A stretch of 64,000 nt of DNA from Orlajensenia sp001423545 (GTDB lineage: Bacteria > Actinomycetota > Actinomycetes > Actinomycetales > Microbacteriaceae), in the NCBI GenBank assembly GCA_001423545.1, contig LMOK01000003.1:124001-188000 (forward strand). Direction: 5' to 3'. Shown piece after piece: positions 8,524 to 17,295 of this stretch. A program made the position numbers and the translations under genes. Below the pieces are notes generated by a model. The model searched no databases, was not told the origin of the DNA, and worked only from the letters and a program-made list of their open reading frames with translations. Every line of letters starts with the position of its first letter. The first letter of the stretch is position 1.

Positions 8524-10370
8524 GATGCGTGTCCCCCGGTCGAGATCCGGGGAACCTGCGACGTGTCGTTGTTGCGCGGCTGAGCGCGCATCCGGTCTTC
8601 CCAACCGGCCTTGTCGAGGCGTTCGGGTGAGATTCCGCCGACCTTGGCATGCGAGATCTTCGGGTGCAGCGGGCGGGCGTCGGTCTCGCCGGTTCCGACC
8701 AGGATCTCGTGCAGCTTCTCGCCGTCGCGCAGGCCGGTGAAGACGATGGTGATGTCCTTGCCCGACATGTCGATCATGCGCTCGGCGATGTCGAGGATGC
8801 GCACGGGCTCGCCCATGTCGAGGATGAGGACTTCACCGGGCTTGCCGATGCCGCCCGCCTGCACCACGAGCTGGCAGGCCTCGGGGATGGTCATGAAGTA
8901 GCGCGTCACGTCGGGATGGGTCACCGTGAGGGGCCCGCCGGCCTCGATCATCGATGTGAAGGTCGGCAGCATCGAGCCGCGGCTTCCGATGACGTTGCCG
9001 AAGCGCACGGAGAGGAAGCGGAGCCCGGTCTCATCGGCCATCCAGGCGGTGAGCTTCTCGGCCACGCGCTTGGAGTGCCCGAGCACGCTCGTCGGGTTCG
9101 CCGCCTTGTCGGTGGAGATGTTGATGAAGGTGAGCACCCCGGCATCGCGCGCGGCGTTCAGCACGTTGAGGGTTCCGAGAACGTTCGTCTTCCACGCCTC
9201 GTCGGGATACTGCTCGAGCATCGGGAGGTGCTTGAGGGCCGCCGCATGGAAGACCACTTCGGGGCGACGCGCCTCGAAGATGCGGTGGATGACGTCGGCC
9301 TCGCGGATGTCGGCCAGCACGACCTCGTCGGAGTCGAGGAGGCCGTGGCCCTTTGTCCCGAGCTGCGCGGTCTGCAGACCGGTCTCGTCGCGATCGAGCA
9401 TGATGAGCTCGGACGGCTTGAACTTGGAGATCTGACGGCACAGCTCCGAGCCGATCGATCCCCCGGCGCCCGTGACCAACACGCGCTTGCCGGTGAGGTA
9501 TCCGGCGATGCTCTCCATCTCCGTGTCGACGGGATGCCGCCCGATGATGTCCTCGATGGCGATGTCGCGCAGGTCGGACACGCGCGACTTGCCCGCGAGG
9601 ATGTCTTCGAGCAGCGGCATGACCTTGACCGAGAGGTTGTAACGCAGGCCGATGTCGGAGATGCGGCGGAGGAAGTCGGAGTCGGCCCGCGCGACGGCGA
9701 CGACGAGCACTTGCGCGTTGGTGTCGCCGACGATGCGTTCGATCTGGTCGATCGAGCCGCGCACCGGGACCCCGCCGATGTGGCGGTTCCGCTTGGCGGG
9801 GTCGTCGTCGATGATGCCGACGGGCAGGTACGTCGAGTGCGGATCGGTGGTCATGCGCCGGATGAGGGACGTTCCGATGTAGCCGGCGCCGTAGATGAGC
9901 GTGGGCTGCGCGTCGTCGCCCGGTCGCGCATGGCGTTCGACGTAGAGGCGCTTGAGGTAGCGCACCGAGAACATGAAGAGCAGGGCGATGGGGAGGGCGA
10001 TGAACATCGTGCTGCGCGGCGTCTGGATCAGATTGCCCAGGATCGCCACGGGGATGCCCACAAGCACCGCAACGACGAGTGCGGCCAGGCTCAGCGCACG
10101 CACCTCCTCGAAGGTGCCGTAGGGGAACCGTCCCTGGTAGAGGTGGAACATGAGCCCGATGCCGTACTGGAGAGCCGCGGCGGCGAGCGACAGCAGGAGC
10201 AGCGGCACGACGGCGATCTGCATCGCGTTGAACTCGTAGCGGAACAGTTCGGCGAGGGCGATCGCGAGGAACCAGGCGACGGCGTCGAGCACGTACTGGG
10301 AGCCGAATCGGATGGGCCGCCTCTTGTAGCCCGCCTCCACGATGTCGTGGACTCGGCTGTGCCTCACCAT
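8520..10370 (-). CDS. Membrane-bound nucleotide-sugar 4,6-dehydratase (PglF/CapD family)
   Basis: 616 aa from ATG 10370; the frame is open further but that part lies over the preceding gene. The N-terminal 150 residues hold four membrane helices, followed by a CoA-binding-like Rossmann domain (TLIYGAGYIGTSLIRRM) and then the catalytic SDR domain with RVLVTGAGGSIGSELCRQ, FHAAALKHLPMLEQ, ISTDKAANPTSVLGHSKR and RFGNVIGSRGSMLP. This is the classic PglF/WbpM architecture. It makes UDP-2-acetamido-2,6-dideoxy-4-keto-hexose from UDP-GlcNAc at the inner membrane. The catalytic tyrosine of normal SDRs is replaced, as usual for this subfamily. Feeds the DegT aminotransferase encoded next. Confidence 0.93.
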   Translation of the reverse strand: MVRHSRVHDIVEAGYKRRPIRFGSQYVLDAVAWFLAIALAELFRYEFNAMQIAVVPLLLLSLAAAALQYGIGLMFHLYQGRFPYGTFEEVRALSLAALVVAVLVGIPVAILGNLIQTPRSTMFIALPIALLFMFSVRYLKRLYVERHARPGDDAQPTLIYGAGYIGTSLIRRMTTDPHSTYLPVGIIDDDPAKRNRHIGGVPVRGSIDQIERIVGDTNAQVLVVAVARADSDFLRRISDIGLRYNLSVKVMPLLEDILAGKSRVSDLRDIAIEDIIGRHPVDTEMESIAGYLTGKRVLVTGAGGSIGSELCRQISKFKPSELIMLDRDETGLQTAQLGTKGHGLLDSDEVVLADIREADVIHRIFEARRPEVVFHAAALKHLPMLEQYPDEAWKTNVLGTLNVLNAARDAGVLTFINISTDKAANPTSVLGHSKRVAEKLTAWMADETGLRFLSVRFGNVIGSRGSMLPTFTSMIEAGGPLTVTHPDVTRYFMTIPEACQLVVQAGGIGKPGEVLILDMGEPVRILDIAERMIDMSGKDITIVFTGLRDGEKLHEILVGTGETDARPLHPKISHAKVGGISPERLDKAGWEDRMRAQPRNNDTSQVPRISTGGHAS

Positions 10371-11317
10371 GTCAGTCCCCCGTCGGTCGAGCGTGCGACA
10401 GCATCGCCCGACCACAACCAGATCGCGTCGCCGCCCTGAGCCACGGCGTTGTCCTGCGGAGCCGCACCGGACTCCACGCACGTCGATGGATTCGTCGCGG
10501 CGCCGGCGTCCACCGGGATGGAGGCGACCTGGGCGCCGTTGCAGTCGTTCTGGCCGGAGATCACGACCAGGTAGCCGTCGCCGCCGGGGGCGACAGCTGC
10601 GGCGCCGGGGACCGACAGCGGCTCGCTCCACGAGCCTCCGGCATCCGTCGTGGTCATGATCGACGAGCTGGCGCAGAGCACGGCGGCCGCGGTCTCGTTG
10701 GTCGCGGCGACCTGCACGGGCTGGTCGCAGGGCTGCGATGCACCGCCACCGGGAGCGATGACCGACGCGGCGTCCTGGCTGAGGTGCCAGGTCGTGTCGA
10801 CCTCGTCGGCAGCCTCCCATTCTTCGCCGGCCACGTAGGACCGGGCGAACAACGGGGCACAGCTCGCGGAGTCTGCCGTCACGAGGGCGACGTAGTCTCC
10901 GCTCCCCGGAAGGATGGACTTGACGGATGCCGCCGCCGGCTCGACCGTCACGGTGAAGTCCGACCAGGACGATCCGCCGTCGTCGGTCGACTGGATGACG
11001 GGCTCGTCGCCCGGGCACGAGCCCACGCCGGCTCGGTACGCGCGCTCGCCGTCGACGGCGGCAAGGGTACGGGAAGGCGCGCCGACGACCGCCACGGGCT
11101 CGGCCGACGGTTCGACGGTCGGCGTCGCGCGATCGACCGGTGCCGAACTCGCCGGGGTGGACACCGCGGCGCCGTCAGGGGCATTGCGGTTCTGGGTGAG
11201 CGCGACGAAGACCAGCACCAGCACGACGAGCGCGAGGGCGGCGATGCCGATGATCCACAGGGTGCGGGAGCGCTCTCCTGCGGAGTGATCGGTCCTACCG
11301 GGAATTCGTTTTGCCAT
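10364..11317 (-). CDS. Membrane-anchored protein with BNR/Asp-box repeats
   Basis: About 317 aa, start ATG 11317. A basic N-terminus leads into one membrane helix (LWIIGIAALALVVLVLVFVA), then a Thr/Ala/Pro-rich linker, then an extracytoplasmic domain with three Asp-box-like motifs: STDDGGSSW, TTDAGGSW and STDGGLTW, the last right at the C-terminus. Asp boxes mark beta-propeller blades as in sialidases and Ycf48-like proteins, but catalytic residues are not recognisable and the propeller would be short. It sits between the phosphatase and the dehydratase. A role in surface-polysaccharide assembly or sensing is inference. Confidence 0.72.
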   Translation of the reverse strand: MAKRIPGRTDHSAGERSRTLWIIGIAALALVVLVLVFVALTQNRNAPDGAAVSTPASSAPVDRATPTVEPSAEPVAVVGAPSRTLAAVDGERAYRAGVGSCPGDEPVIQSTDDGGSSWSDFTVTVEPAAASVKSILPGSGDYVALVTADSASCAPLFARSYVAGEEWEAADEVDTTWHLSQDAASVIAPGGGASQPCDQPVQVAATNETAAAVLCASSSIMTTTDAGGSWSEPLSVPGAAAVAPGGDGYLVVISGQNDCNGAQVASIPVDAGAATNPSTCVESGAAPQDNAVAQGGDAIWLWSGDAVARSTDGGLTW

Positions 11318-11328
11318 CAACGGACCGA

Positions 11329-11916
11329 CTAACCGACGGATGCGGCGCGCTCGATGAACGACACCGTGGTGCGGACCGCGGGCACGAGCTGATCGGCCGA
11401 CGTCTGGTAGACCGCCTTGGACTGACGGTAGGGGTCGACGACGTCGTCATCGCCGGGAGAGTCGGCGGGTGCCACGATCCCTCGGAACGACGAGGCGACC
11501 GCGACCGCCGATGAGAACGGCTTCGAGCCGGGGATGAACCCGTCGGCCAGGTCCTCGTCGGTCACTTCGGCGACCAGGCGCGCGAACTCCCGGAGGGTGA
11601 AGGTCTTCCTGACGGCGCTCGGCACCATCTCGACGATCGCTCGGCGGTGGTCACGCGACATGGCCAGAACGAGGTCGGCTTCGACGATCTGATCCGCGGT
11701 CAGCTGGCGCGCGACGTGCGCAGCCGCATCCGTGGCCCCGTAGCGAGCCGAGAGAACCTGCGACGGGGGCGCCATCGACGAGCCCACCATCGCGATGGTG
11801 CCGGCGCTCGTCACGGTCGCGTCCGTGACACCGCTCAGCCCCTGACGAAGGAGCTGCTCGGCGAGAGGGGAACGGCAGATGTTCCCCGAGCAGACCGTGA
11901 GGATGGAGATCGCCAT
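11329..11916 (-). CDS. Low-molecular-weight protein-tyrosine phosphatase (Wzb-like)
   Basis: 195 aa. It contains the phosphatase signature CSGNICRS at residues 9-16 (C-X5-R-S) and an Asp-containing DPYRQS loop near residue 165, where the general acid sits in this family. One base separates its start from the stop of the Wzc-like kinase, so the two are translated together. The expected role is to dephosphorylate the C-terminal tyrosines of the kinase, setting the cycle that controls chain length and export. It is longer than the 145-aa E. coli Wzb, which is common in actinobacteria. Confidence 0.92.
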   Translation of the reverse strand: MAISILTVCSGNICRSPLAEQLLRQGLSGVTDATVTSAGTIAMVGSSMAPPSQVLSARYGATDAAAHVARQLTADQIVEADLVLAMSRDHRRAIVEMVPSAVRKTFTLREFARLVAEVTDEDLADGFIPGSKPFSSAVAVASSFRGIVAPADSPGDDDVVDPYRQSKAVYQTSADQLVPAVRTTVSFIERAASVG

Positions 11917-11917
11917 G

Positions 11918-13345
11918 TCAGCGCTTCCGTCGACTGCGGGTCTTGACCGGTGCGGCCGACTCCGAGGCGTCGTCCTCCTCGTGGATCACGCCGTAGGTGT
12001 AGGCGCCGTAGCCGTAGCTGTCGGGACCCTTGGTCGGGAGCATGGTCACGACGACACCGGCGAGGTGGCCGCCGGATGCCGTCAGTGCACGCACGGCGCC
12101 GGCGAGCTCCTGCTTCTTCGTGCTTCCGGATGCCGCGACCAGGATGGTGCCGCCGGTGAACTTCGACACGACAGCAGCGTCGGTCACCAGCAGGAGGGGC
12201 GGCGCGTCGATGAGGATGTAGTCGAACTGCTCGGAGAGGGTCTCGAGGAGCTCGACCATGGGCCGCGAACCCAGCAGCTCGCTCGGGTTCGGGGGGATGC
12301 GCCCCGCCGGGAGCACGAAGAGCTTGCCCCGGCCCCACTTCTGCAGCACGTCGGCGAGGGTGGCTCGCCCGATCAGGAGGTCGGTCAGGCCGACTCCGCC
12401 TTCGATGCCCATGTACTCGGCGATCTTGGGAAGGCGGAGGTCGCCGTCGATGAGCGCGACGCGAGCACCGGTCTCGGCCAGCGAGATGGCCAGGTTGGCC
12501 GTCGTGGTCGACTTGCCCTCACCGGGACCGGCGCTGGAGATGACGAAGCTGCGCGGCCCGCCCTCGACGTTCACGAACTGGAGGTTCGTACGGAGGCTGC
12601 GGAAGGACTCGGCGCGCGGGTTGCGGGGATCGGCGTGCACGATGAGCGGACGCTTCTTCGCGTCGGGGTCGAGGGCGATGCCGCCGAGCAGGGGCTTGTC
12701 GGTGATCTGCTCGATGTCGTGCAGAGAGTGGATGCGCGTGTCGAGCACGCTGCGCAGGATCGCCAGGCCGATGCCGGCGGCGAGTCCGATGAGGGCCCCG
12801 AGGATGAGGTTCAGCGGAACGTTGGGGCTCGAGGGCGCGGATGGCACTGTGGCCGGCTGGATCGTCTCGATCTTGACCATGCTCGGCGCATCGCCCGCCG
12901 GCTTCTCGAGGCTGTTCGCCACGACGTCGGAGAAGTTGGCCCCGATGGAGTTGGCGATGAGAGCTGCCTGCTCCGGGTCGCCGTTGGTGACGGTGATGGC
13001 GATGAGAACCGTGTTGAGCGGGGAGCTCGCGCTCACCTGCGCAGCCAGCTGGCCGCTCGACTCCGCGAGGTCGAGCTCTTCGATCACGCGATCGAGCACC
13101 ACGGCGCTGGCGACGACGTCGACGTAGGACGTGACGGCCTGACGGGCGAAGCTTGTACCCTGAACGAGGTCCCCGGTGGCCGCTGCCTCACCGGCACGAA
13201 CCGAGACGTAGAGCTTCGTCGTCGCCTCGTACTTGGGGGCCACGAGGATGGAATACGTGGCTGCGAGCCCGATTCCGAGGAGCGCGAAGACCACGATGAG
13301 GATCCAGCTCTTGTGCAGGATCCGGACGTAGTCGCGTATCTCCAT
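11918..13345 (-). CDS. Polysaccharide co-polymerase with tyrosine autokinase domain (Wzc/CpsD-like)
   Basis: 475 aa from ATG 13345 (MEIRDYVRIL); the frame continues upstream into non-coding sequence. The N-terminal Wzz domain has two membrane helices (ILIVVFALLGIGLAATYSIL and LILGALIGLAAGIGLAIL) around an external coil. The cytoplasmic BY-kinase domain has Walker A SAGPGEGKSTT, Walker A' ALIDGDLRLP and Walker B YILIDAPP. The C-terminus has a short tyrosine cluster, SYGYGAYTYG, before a basic tail, the expected autophosphorylation site. It is the first gene of the operon and sets chain length with the phosphatase encoded next. Confidence 0.93.
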   Translation of the reverse strand: MEIRDYVRILHKSWILIVVFALLGIGLAATYSILVAPKYEATTKLYVSVRAGEAAATGDLVQGTSFARQAVTSYVDVVASAVVLDRVIEELDLAESSGQLAAQVSASSPLNTVLIAITVTNGDPEQAALIANSIGANFSDVVANSLEKPAGDAPSMVKIETIQPATVPSAPSSPNVPLNLILGALIGLAAGIGLAILRSVLDTRIHSLHDIEQITDKPLLGGIALDPDAKKRPLIVHADPRNPRAESFRSLRTNLQFVNVEGGPRSFVISSAGPGEGKSTTTANLAISLAETGARVALIDGDLRLPKIAEYMGIEGGVGLTDLLIGRATLADVLQKWGRGKLFVLPAGRIPPNPSELLGSRPMVELLETLSEQFDYILIDAPPLLLVTDAAVVSKFTGGTILVAASGSTKKQELAGAVRALTASGGHLAGVVVTMLPTKGPDSYGYGAYTYGVIHEEDDASESAAPVKTRSRRKR

Positions 13346-13379
13346 AGGTTCTGCTGTCCCCCGGTTTGTGGTTGTCGCA

Positions 13380-13395
13380 GACGTAGTACTGCGTC
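13380..13395. promoter_or_regulatory. Imperfect 16-bp dyad upstream of the exopolysaccharide operon
   Basis: In the 159-base gap between the thymidine kinase stop and the Wzc start, GACGTAGTACTGCGTC reads almost the same on both strands (one mismatched pair, perfect AGTACT centre). It lies 35 bases before the Wzc start codon, in the position of an operator or promoter-proximal site. No regulator is assigned. The rest of the gap shows only a weak CCCC-GGGG hairpin. Confidence 0.35.
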
Positions 13396-13504
13396 GTACA
13401 TTTTGGCACACGGCTCGAAGGGGCTCGTCCGTTCGACGTTATGTTTCCGGCGGATTTCGCCCCTCACCGGCAAACCTAGCCCCTCTATTGGGGTGGCGTC
13501 GCGC

Positions 13505-14116
13505 CTAACGGTTGGCGAGCCGCCCGCCGGACTCCTGCAGATAGCACGATCCGCACAGCGACTCGTAGCCGACGTGAACCCCGTCGATCGCCACCTGGTC
13601 GCCGTCGAAGACGAAGGCGCCGTCGACCAGACGGGCGTTGAAGACGGCCTTGCGACCGCATCGACAGATCGTCTTCAGCTCTTCGAGGCTGTGCGCGATC
13701 TCGAGCAGACGACGGCTGCCGGGGAAGGCCACGGTGAGGAAATCGGTGCGGATGCCGTAGGCCAGCACCGGGACGTTCTCGAGGATCGCGATCCGCAGCA
13801 GGTCGTCGGCCTGCTCGGCCGTGAGGAACTGGGCCTCGTCGACGAGGAGGCAGCTCACGTCGCGACCGGTCACCGCGACCTGGGCGGCGCGGTGGCGCTG
13901 GAACTCGGCATAGGCGTCGGTGTCGGGAGCGAGGATGAAGTCGACCTCGCGCACCACGCCCAGGCGCGACAGGATGCCGAGGTCGCCCTTGGTGTCAATC
14001 GACGGCTTGGCGAGAAGCACGCCGTGACCGCGCTCCTCGTAGTTGTGCGCCGCCTGCAGCAGGGCAGTGCTCTTACCGGAGTTCATCGCTCCGTAGCGGA
14101 AGTACAGCTTGGCCAT
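13505..14116 (-). CDS. tdk: Thymidine kinase
   Basis: 203 aa. Phosphorylates thymidine to dTMP in the salvage pathway. P-loop YGAMNSGKSTALLQ near residue 8, LLVDEAQFLTAEQ (Walker B with catalytic Glu) near residue 90, the lasso region with zinc ligands CRCGRKAVFNARLV and CGSCYLQ near the C-terminus. Length and order fit type II Tdk. Its ATG overlaps the stop of the LuxR-type regulator (TAATG), which places it at the end of the signalling operon, but no functional link is obvious. Confidence 0.95.
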   Translation of the reverse strand: MAKLYFRYGAMNSGKSTALLQAAHNYEERGHGVLLAKPSIDTKGDLGILSRLGVVREVDFILAPDTDAYAEFQRHRAAQVAVTGRDVSCLLVDEAQFLTAEQADDLLRIAILENVPVLAYGIRTDFLTVAFPGSRRLLEIAHSLEELKTICRCGRKAVFNARLVDGAFVFDGDQVAIDGVHVGYESLCGSCYLQESGGRLANR

Positions 14117-14781
14117 TACTCGAGGAAACCGTCTTCGGCCGCGCGACGGATGAGGTCGGTCTTGCGGCTGGCCGGACGGCCCACCTTCTGGTACTTCTCG
14201 CGCACGCGGCGGAGGTAGGTCTTCGCGGTCTCGTACTTGACGTCCATCGCCTCGCCGACCTCGATGGTGCTGCGACCGGTGACGTAGAGCACGAGGGCCT
14301 GGCGCTCTCCGGGGCTCAGCTGCGGCTTGACGAGGGTGACGCCGGGGGTGCTGGCCACGCGATCGGCGACGCCCGACGTGGGCTCCGGCATGCGCAGGGC
14401 TGATCGAACCGCCGCCATGACCTCGGCCATCGGGAGCGCCTTGGACAGGAAGGCGAGGGCGCCGGCCGAGCTCGCCCGCGCCCGGGCGTCGGCGCTGTCG
14501 AGGGCGCTGATGACGATGACCTTGGCTCCGGCGGCCCGGCAGGTGCGGATGCGCGCCTCGATGGAGACGGGTTCGACGAGCTGGAAGTCCATGAGCACGA
14601 CATCGACCGGGAAGTCCTCGCTGCGCACGAAGTCGAGCCAGCGGTTGGCGGCCACGGCCAGGGTGAAGTCGGGAGCGTTGCTGCCGATCCAGCTGGCGAC
14701 GGAGTCGAGGATGACCTCGTGGTCGTCGAGCAGCCCGACTCGAACGGGCCGCGCCGCGACGGCGTTCTCAGTGCTGGGCAT
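14116..14781 (-). CDS. Response regulator, NarL/FixJ-type with LuxR HTH
   Basis: 221 aa. Receiver domain with VRVGLLDDHEVILDSVASW (acidic pocket DD), VDVVLMDFQLVEP (phospho-acceptor Asp) and KVIVISALDSADAR, ending with the conserved FLSKALP lysine. The C-terminal LuxR-type helix-turn-helix is LSPGERQALVLYVTGRSTIE and VKYETAKTYLRRVREKYQ. It overlaps the kinase-like gene upstream by 14 bases. It should be the output of the two kinase-family proteins encoded before it. Target genes are unknown. Confidence 0.92.
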   Translation of the reverse strand: MPSTENAVAARPVRVGLLDDHEVILDSVASWIGSNAPDFTLAVAANRWLDFVRSEDFPVDVVLMDFQLVEPVSIEARIRTCRAAGAKVIVISALDSADARARASSAGALAFLSKALPMAEVMAAVRSALRMPEPTSGVADRVASTPGVTLVKPQLSPGERQALVLYVTGRSTIEVGEAMDVKYETAKTYLRRVREKYQKVGRPASRKTDLIRRAAEDGFLE

Positions 14782-16039
14782 AGTCGAATCCTACTGTCAC
14801 GGCCCCCGGTGCCACGCGCACGACGACCCCCTCGAACAGGACACGCACGACAGCGAGATACTGCACGAGGAGTCCCTCGGCCCGGCGCGCGCTGAGCGAT
14901 CGAGGGGCGGCATCCGTCGTCGCGGAGATCTGCACGGAGACGGATGCCGCAGCCGGCCCGCCGCCGATACGCGACCCAGGGCGGGCGCCTGCGCTCTGCC
15001 GCAGCACCACGGTGACCGACCGCGCCGCGATCTCCTCGTCGGCGCTGATGGCCGCCACGAGCGCCGCGCAGGCGACGCGCTGCTCACCGCTCATGCGTAT
15101 CGCGAGCATGTCGGGGTCGTCGACGGCAGGCGAGCCGCCGCCGGGCACCGCGATGCCGTCGGCCACGTCGTCCAGCCAGGTGCGACCGATCTCGGCGACC
15201 AGCGTGCCGCGGAGGGCGTCGGCCAGGGCGCGGGCGCGCTCCACGTCTGCCAGCTCGACGGTACTGGCGTTGATGCCGCGGGTGAGGAACGGCAGCACCT
15301 CGCGCGCCAGCACACTCACCTGCTGCTGCTGTACGGAGCGGGCGAGGCCGATGCGCGCCTCGTCCTCGATCTCGAGAGCCGCCCGCGACACCAGTCGCTG
15401 CCAGTTGCGCACGGCGCGCACGAAGCCGTTCGAGAACGCCGCAGCCGCGAGCCCGAGGGCGAGCGGAGGCACCACGAGCACCACGATGTACTCGGCCAGC
15501 GGGGCGTTCACGGCCAGGTAGGGCACCTGGGCGACGGGGAACAGCGCGAGCGCCATCGACGACGCGACGGCGCCGATGACGAGCGAGAGCGCAGGCCTGT
15601 ACGGCGCCATCATGGCCAGCAGGATGGCCACGGTGACCTGCCCGAAGTCGTCCTGCAGCAGCAGGTTGGACCCGAATCGCGAGATCGTCTCGAGCGCCGC
15701 CGCGACGACCGCGAGCGTCACGACGACGAACGCCGCCAGCGGCCCGAACGGCGAAGACGTGGGGTGGGCTGCCACCAGGAAGACGGCGCAGGCGATGACG
15801 AGCACGACCACCGCGGCGATGCCGACCGCCGGCTGCTGCACGGCCTCCCACTGGCGCGCGGTCTGGAAGCCGGCATAGCTGACGGCCACGATCGAGCCGA
15901 TCCAGGCGAGCGGATGAGCGCTCAGCGTTCCGAGCGGATCGACGACCTGCGGGCTCTTCCGCCACGACGCCGTACGCGTCGCCTCGATGCGCGAACGGAT
16001 GCCGCCCCATCTGCTGTCGGTCCTCACCGCCGCGCTCAT
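14768..16039 (-). CDS. Membrane protein resembling a histidine kinase, catalytic motifs degenerate
   Basis: 423 aa. The N-terminal half carries about six hydrophobic helices from residue 45 to 220. The C-terminal half has the helical layout of a dimerisation domain (EIEDEARIGLARSVQQQQ) followed by an ATPase-like region, but no HisKA histidine block and no N or G boxes can be read (DPDMLAIRMSGEQRVACAAL, then SVQISATT where the N/D boxes should be). It lies between a plausible histidine kinase and the response regulator and overlaps both. It probably modulates or dimerises with the active kinase. A simple membrane sensor is the alternative. Confidence 0.7.
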   Translation of the reverse strand: MSAAVRTDSRWGGIRSRIEATRTASWRKSPQVVDPLGTLSAHPLAWIGSIVAVSYAGFQTARQWEAVQQPAVGIAAVVVLVIACAVFLVAAHPTSSPFGPLAAFVVVTLAVVAAALETISRFGSNLLLQDDFGQVTVAILLAMMAPYRPALSLVIGAVASSMALALFPVAQVPYLAVNAPLAEYIVVLVVPPLALGLAAAAFSNGFVRAVRNWQRLVSRAALEIEDEARIGLARSVQQQQVSVLAREVLPFLTRGINASTVELADVERARALADALRGTLVAEIGRTWLDDVADGIAVPGGGSPAVDDPDMLAIRMSGEQRVACAALVAAISADEEIAARSVTVVLRQSAGARPGSRIGGGPAAASVSVQISATTDAAPRSLSARRAEGLLVQYLAVVRVLFEGVVVRVAPGAVTVGFDYAQH

Positions 16040-17295
16040 GTCGCTGTCCCGTCAGCGGCCGGGAGGTCTGCGGTGCGCTGAGATGCCGCGGGCACCGACT
16101 CGGCCCGACCGGATCGGGACCGGGCCGGGAGCGCGATCACGACGCTGGTTCCCGAGCCCGGGGTCGACCACAACCGCACCGAGCCGCCGACGGCCTCGAC
16201 CCGCGCGAGCACGGAGTGGCGCAGGCCGAGGCGAGGCGCCTCGGTCTCCGACGGCACGAAGCCGACCCCGGCATCCGTCACGGCCACCACCACCTCGTCG
16301 TCGTCAGCGCTGACCGAGAGGTCGGCATCCGTCACCCCGGAGTGCCGCAGCACGTTGATGAGGCACTGGGTGACCGCGAGACCGAGGGCCTCGGCCCTCT
16401 CCCCGTCGAGTCTGGAGACGACGGAACGGTCTCCGGAGACGTCGATGGAGAGCCCCTGGGCGCGGGCCGCCGAGATCGCCTGGGCTAGCGGGGTGGCGAG
16501 CCAGTCGGCTGAGCCCGTGCTGATGGCGTCGCGGGAGAGCAGCCAGTCCTGCCCGATGATGCGCTCGAGGTCGCTGGCGATCATCGAGCGCAGGCGTGGA
16601 TCGATGGGGCCGGGCTCGGCTGCCGCGACGGCCATGAGGTGGCTGAGCGCGGTGTCGTGCAGCAGTGCCGTGGCGCGCGCCCCGAGTTCCCGACGGGCCG
16701 TCAGCGCGCTGTCACGGCGGGACGCCTGGTGGATGAACTGCTGCGCCGACTTCGCGCGGCCCGTGTCGAACGTCGTCGCGAGCAGCACGATGGCGATGAG
16801 CAGGTAGGTCGCCGGGGCGAAGGGATCGATGCGGTACTCGACGCCCGTGGCCAGGGCGGCCAGCAGTACGGCGGTCTCGCCGAGCACGAGGCCGAGCGTG
16901 CTCCAGACCAGACCGATCAGCGGGGTGTCGCCTGCACCGCCCACCATCACCAGAGCCATGACCGGCAGGGCGACGATGAACAGGTCGGTCGTGGGGAAGA
17001 GCAGGTTGTCGCTCAGGATCGTGACGGCGTAGATGAACGTGCTGGCCGACCCGACCACCAGGTACCCGACGGTGGCGAGAACCGTGTGGTGCCTCGTGAG
17101 AGTGATGAGCAGGATCGCCATGGGAACGAGCGCGACGATCGTGGGCCAGAGTCCGTCATGCGGATGCGCGAGGTTGAGCGAGATGATCGCCGTCAGGGCT
17201 CCCGCGAGGCAGACGAGGCCGAACCAGTGCGCGGCGCGCGCGATGACGCGACTCATCGTCGGTGCGATGAGATGGTTCGGCAGTCCGAGCGTCAC
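16036..17295 (-). CDS. Sensor histidine kinase, membrane-bound
   Basis: About 419 aa from GTG 17295, which has GAGGGGG eight bases upstream; an ATG eight codons earlier has no such site. Six hydrophobic helices span residues about 20-200. The cytoplasmic part has RELGARATALLHDTALSHLM (HDTALSHLM is the phospho-acceptor region of the LuxR-partner class) and an ATPase domain with CLINVLRHSGVTDADLSV (N box), VTDAGVGFVP (G1) and GSVRLWSTPGSGTSVVIALP (G2). It heads the operon with the kinase-like protein and the regulator, giving a three-component system. The signal is unknown. Confidence 0.85.
   Translation of the reverse strand: MTLGLPNHLIAPTMSRVIARAAHWFGLVCLAGALTAIISLNLAHPHDGLWPTIVALVPMAILLITLTRHHTVLATVGYLVVGSASTFIYAVTILSDNLLFPTTDLFIVALPVMALVMVGGAGDTPLIGLVWSTLGLVLGETAVLLAALATGVEYRIDPFAPATYLLIAIVLLATTFDTGRAKSAQQFIHQASRRDSALTARRELGARATALLHDTALSHLMAVAAAEPGPIDPRLRSMIASDLERIIGQDWLLSRDAISTGSADWLATPLAQAISAARAQGLSIDVSGDRSVVSRLDGERAEALGLAVTQCLINVLRHSGVTDADLSVSADDDEVVVAVTDAGVGFVPSETEAPRLGLRHSVLARVEAVGGSVRLWSTPGSGTSVVIALPARSRSGRAESVPAASQRTADLPAADGTAT

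Noticed and set aside
8524..8604. Extended N-terminus for the DegT aminotransferase
   Set aside because: The extra 27 codons lie fully within the dehydratase gene and lack family similarity, whereas ATG 8523 overlaps the stop as ATGA.
8649..10439. Very long open frame on the plus strand opposite the 4,6-dehydratase gene (similar long antisense frames at 17033-20014, 21093-22901 and 60638-63520)
   Set aside because: They are mirror frames of high-GC genes: rich in Arg, His, Asp, Val and Gly, without family motifs, and exactly opposite well-supported genes.
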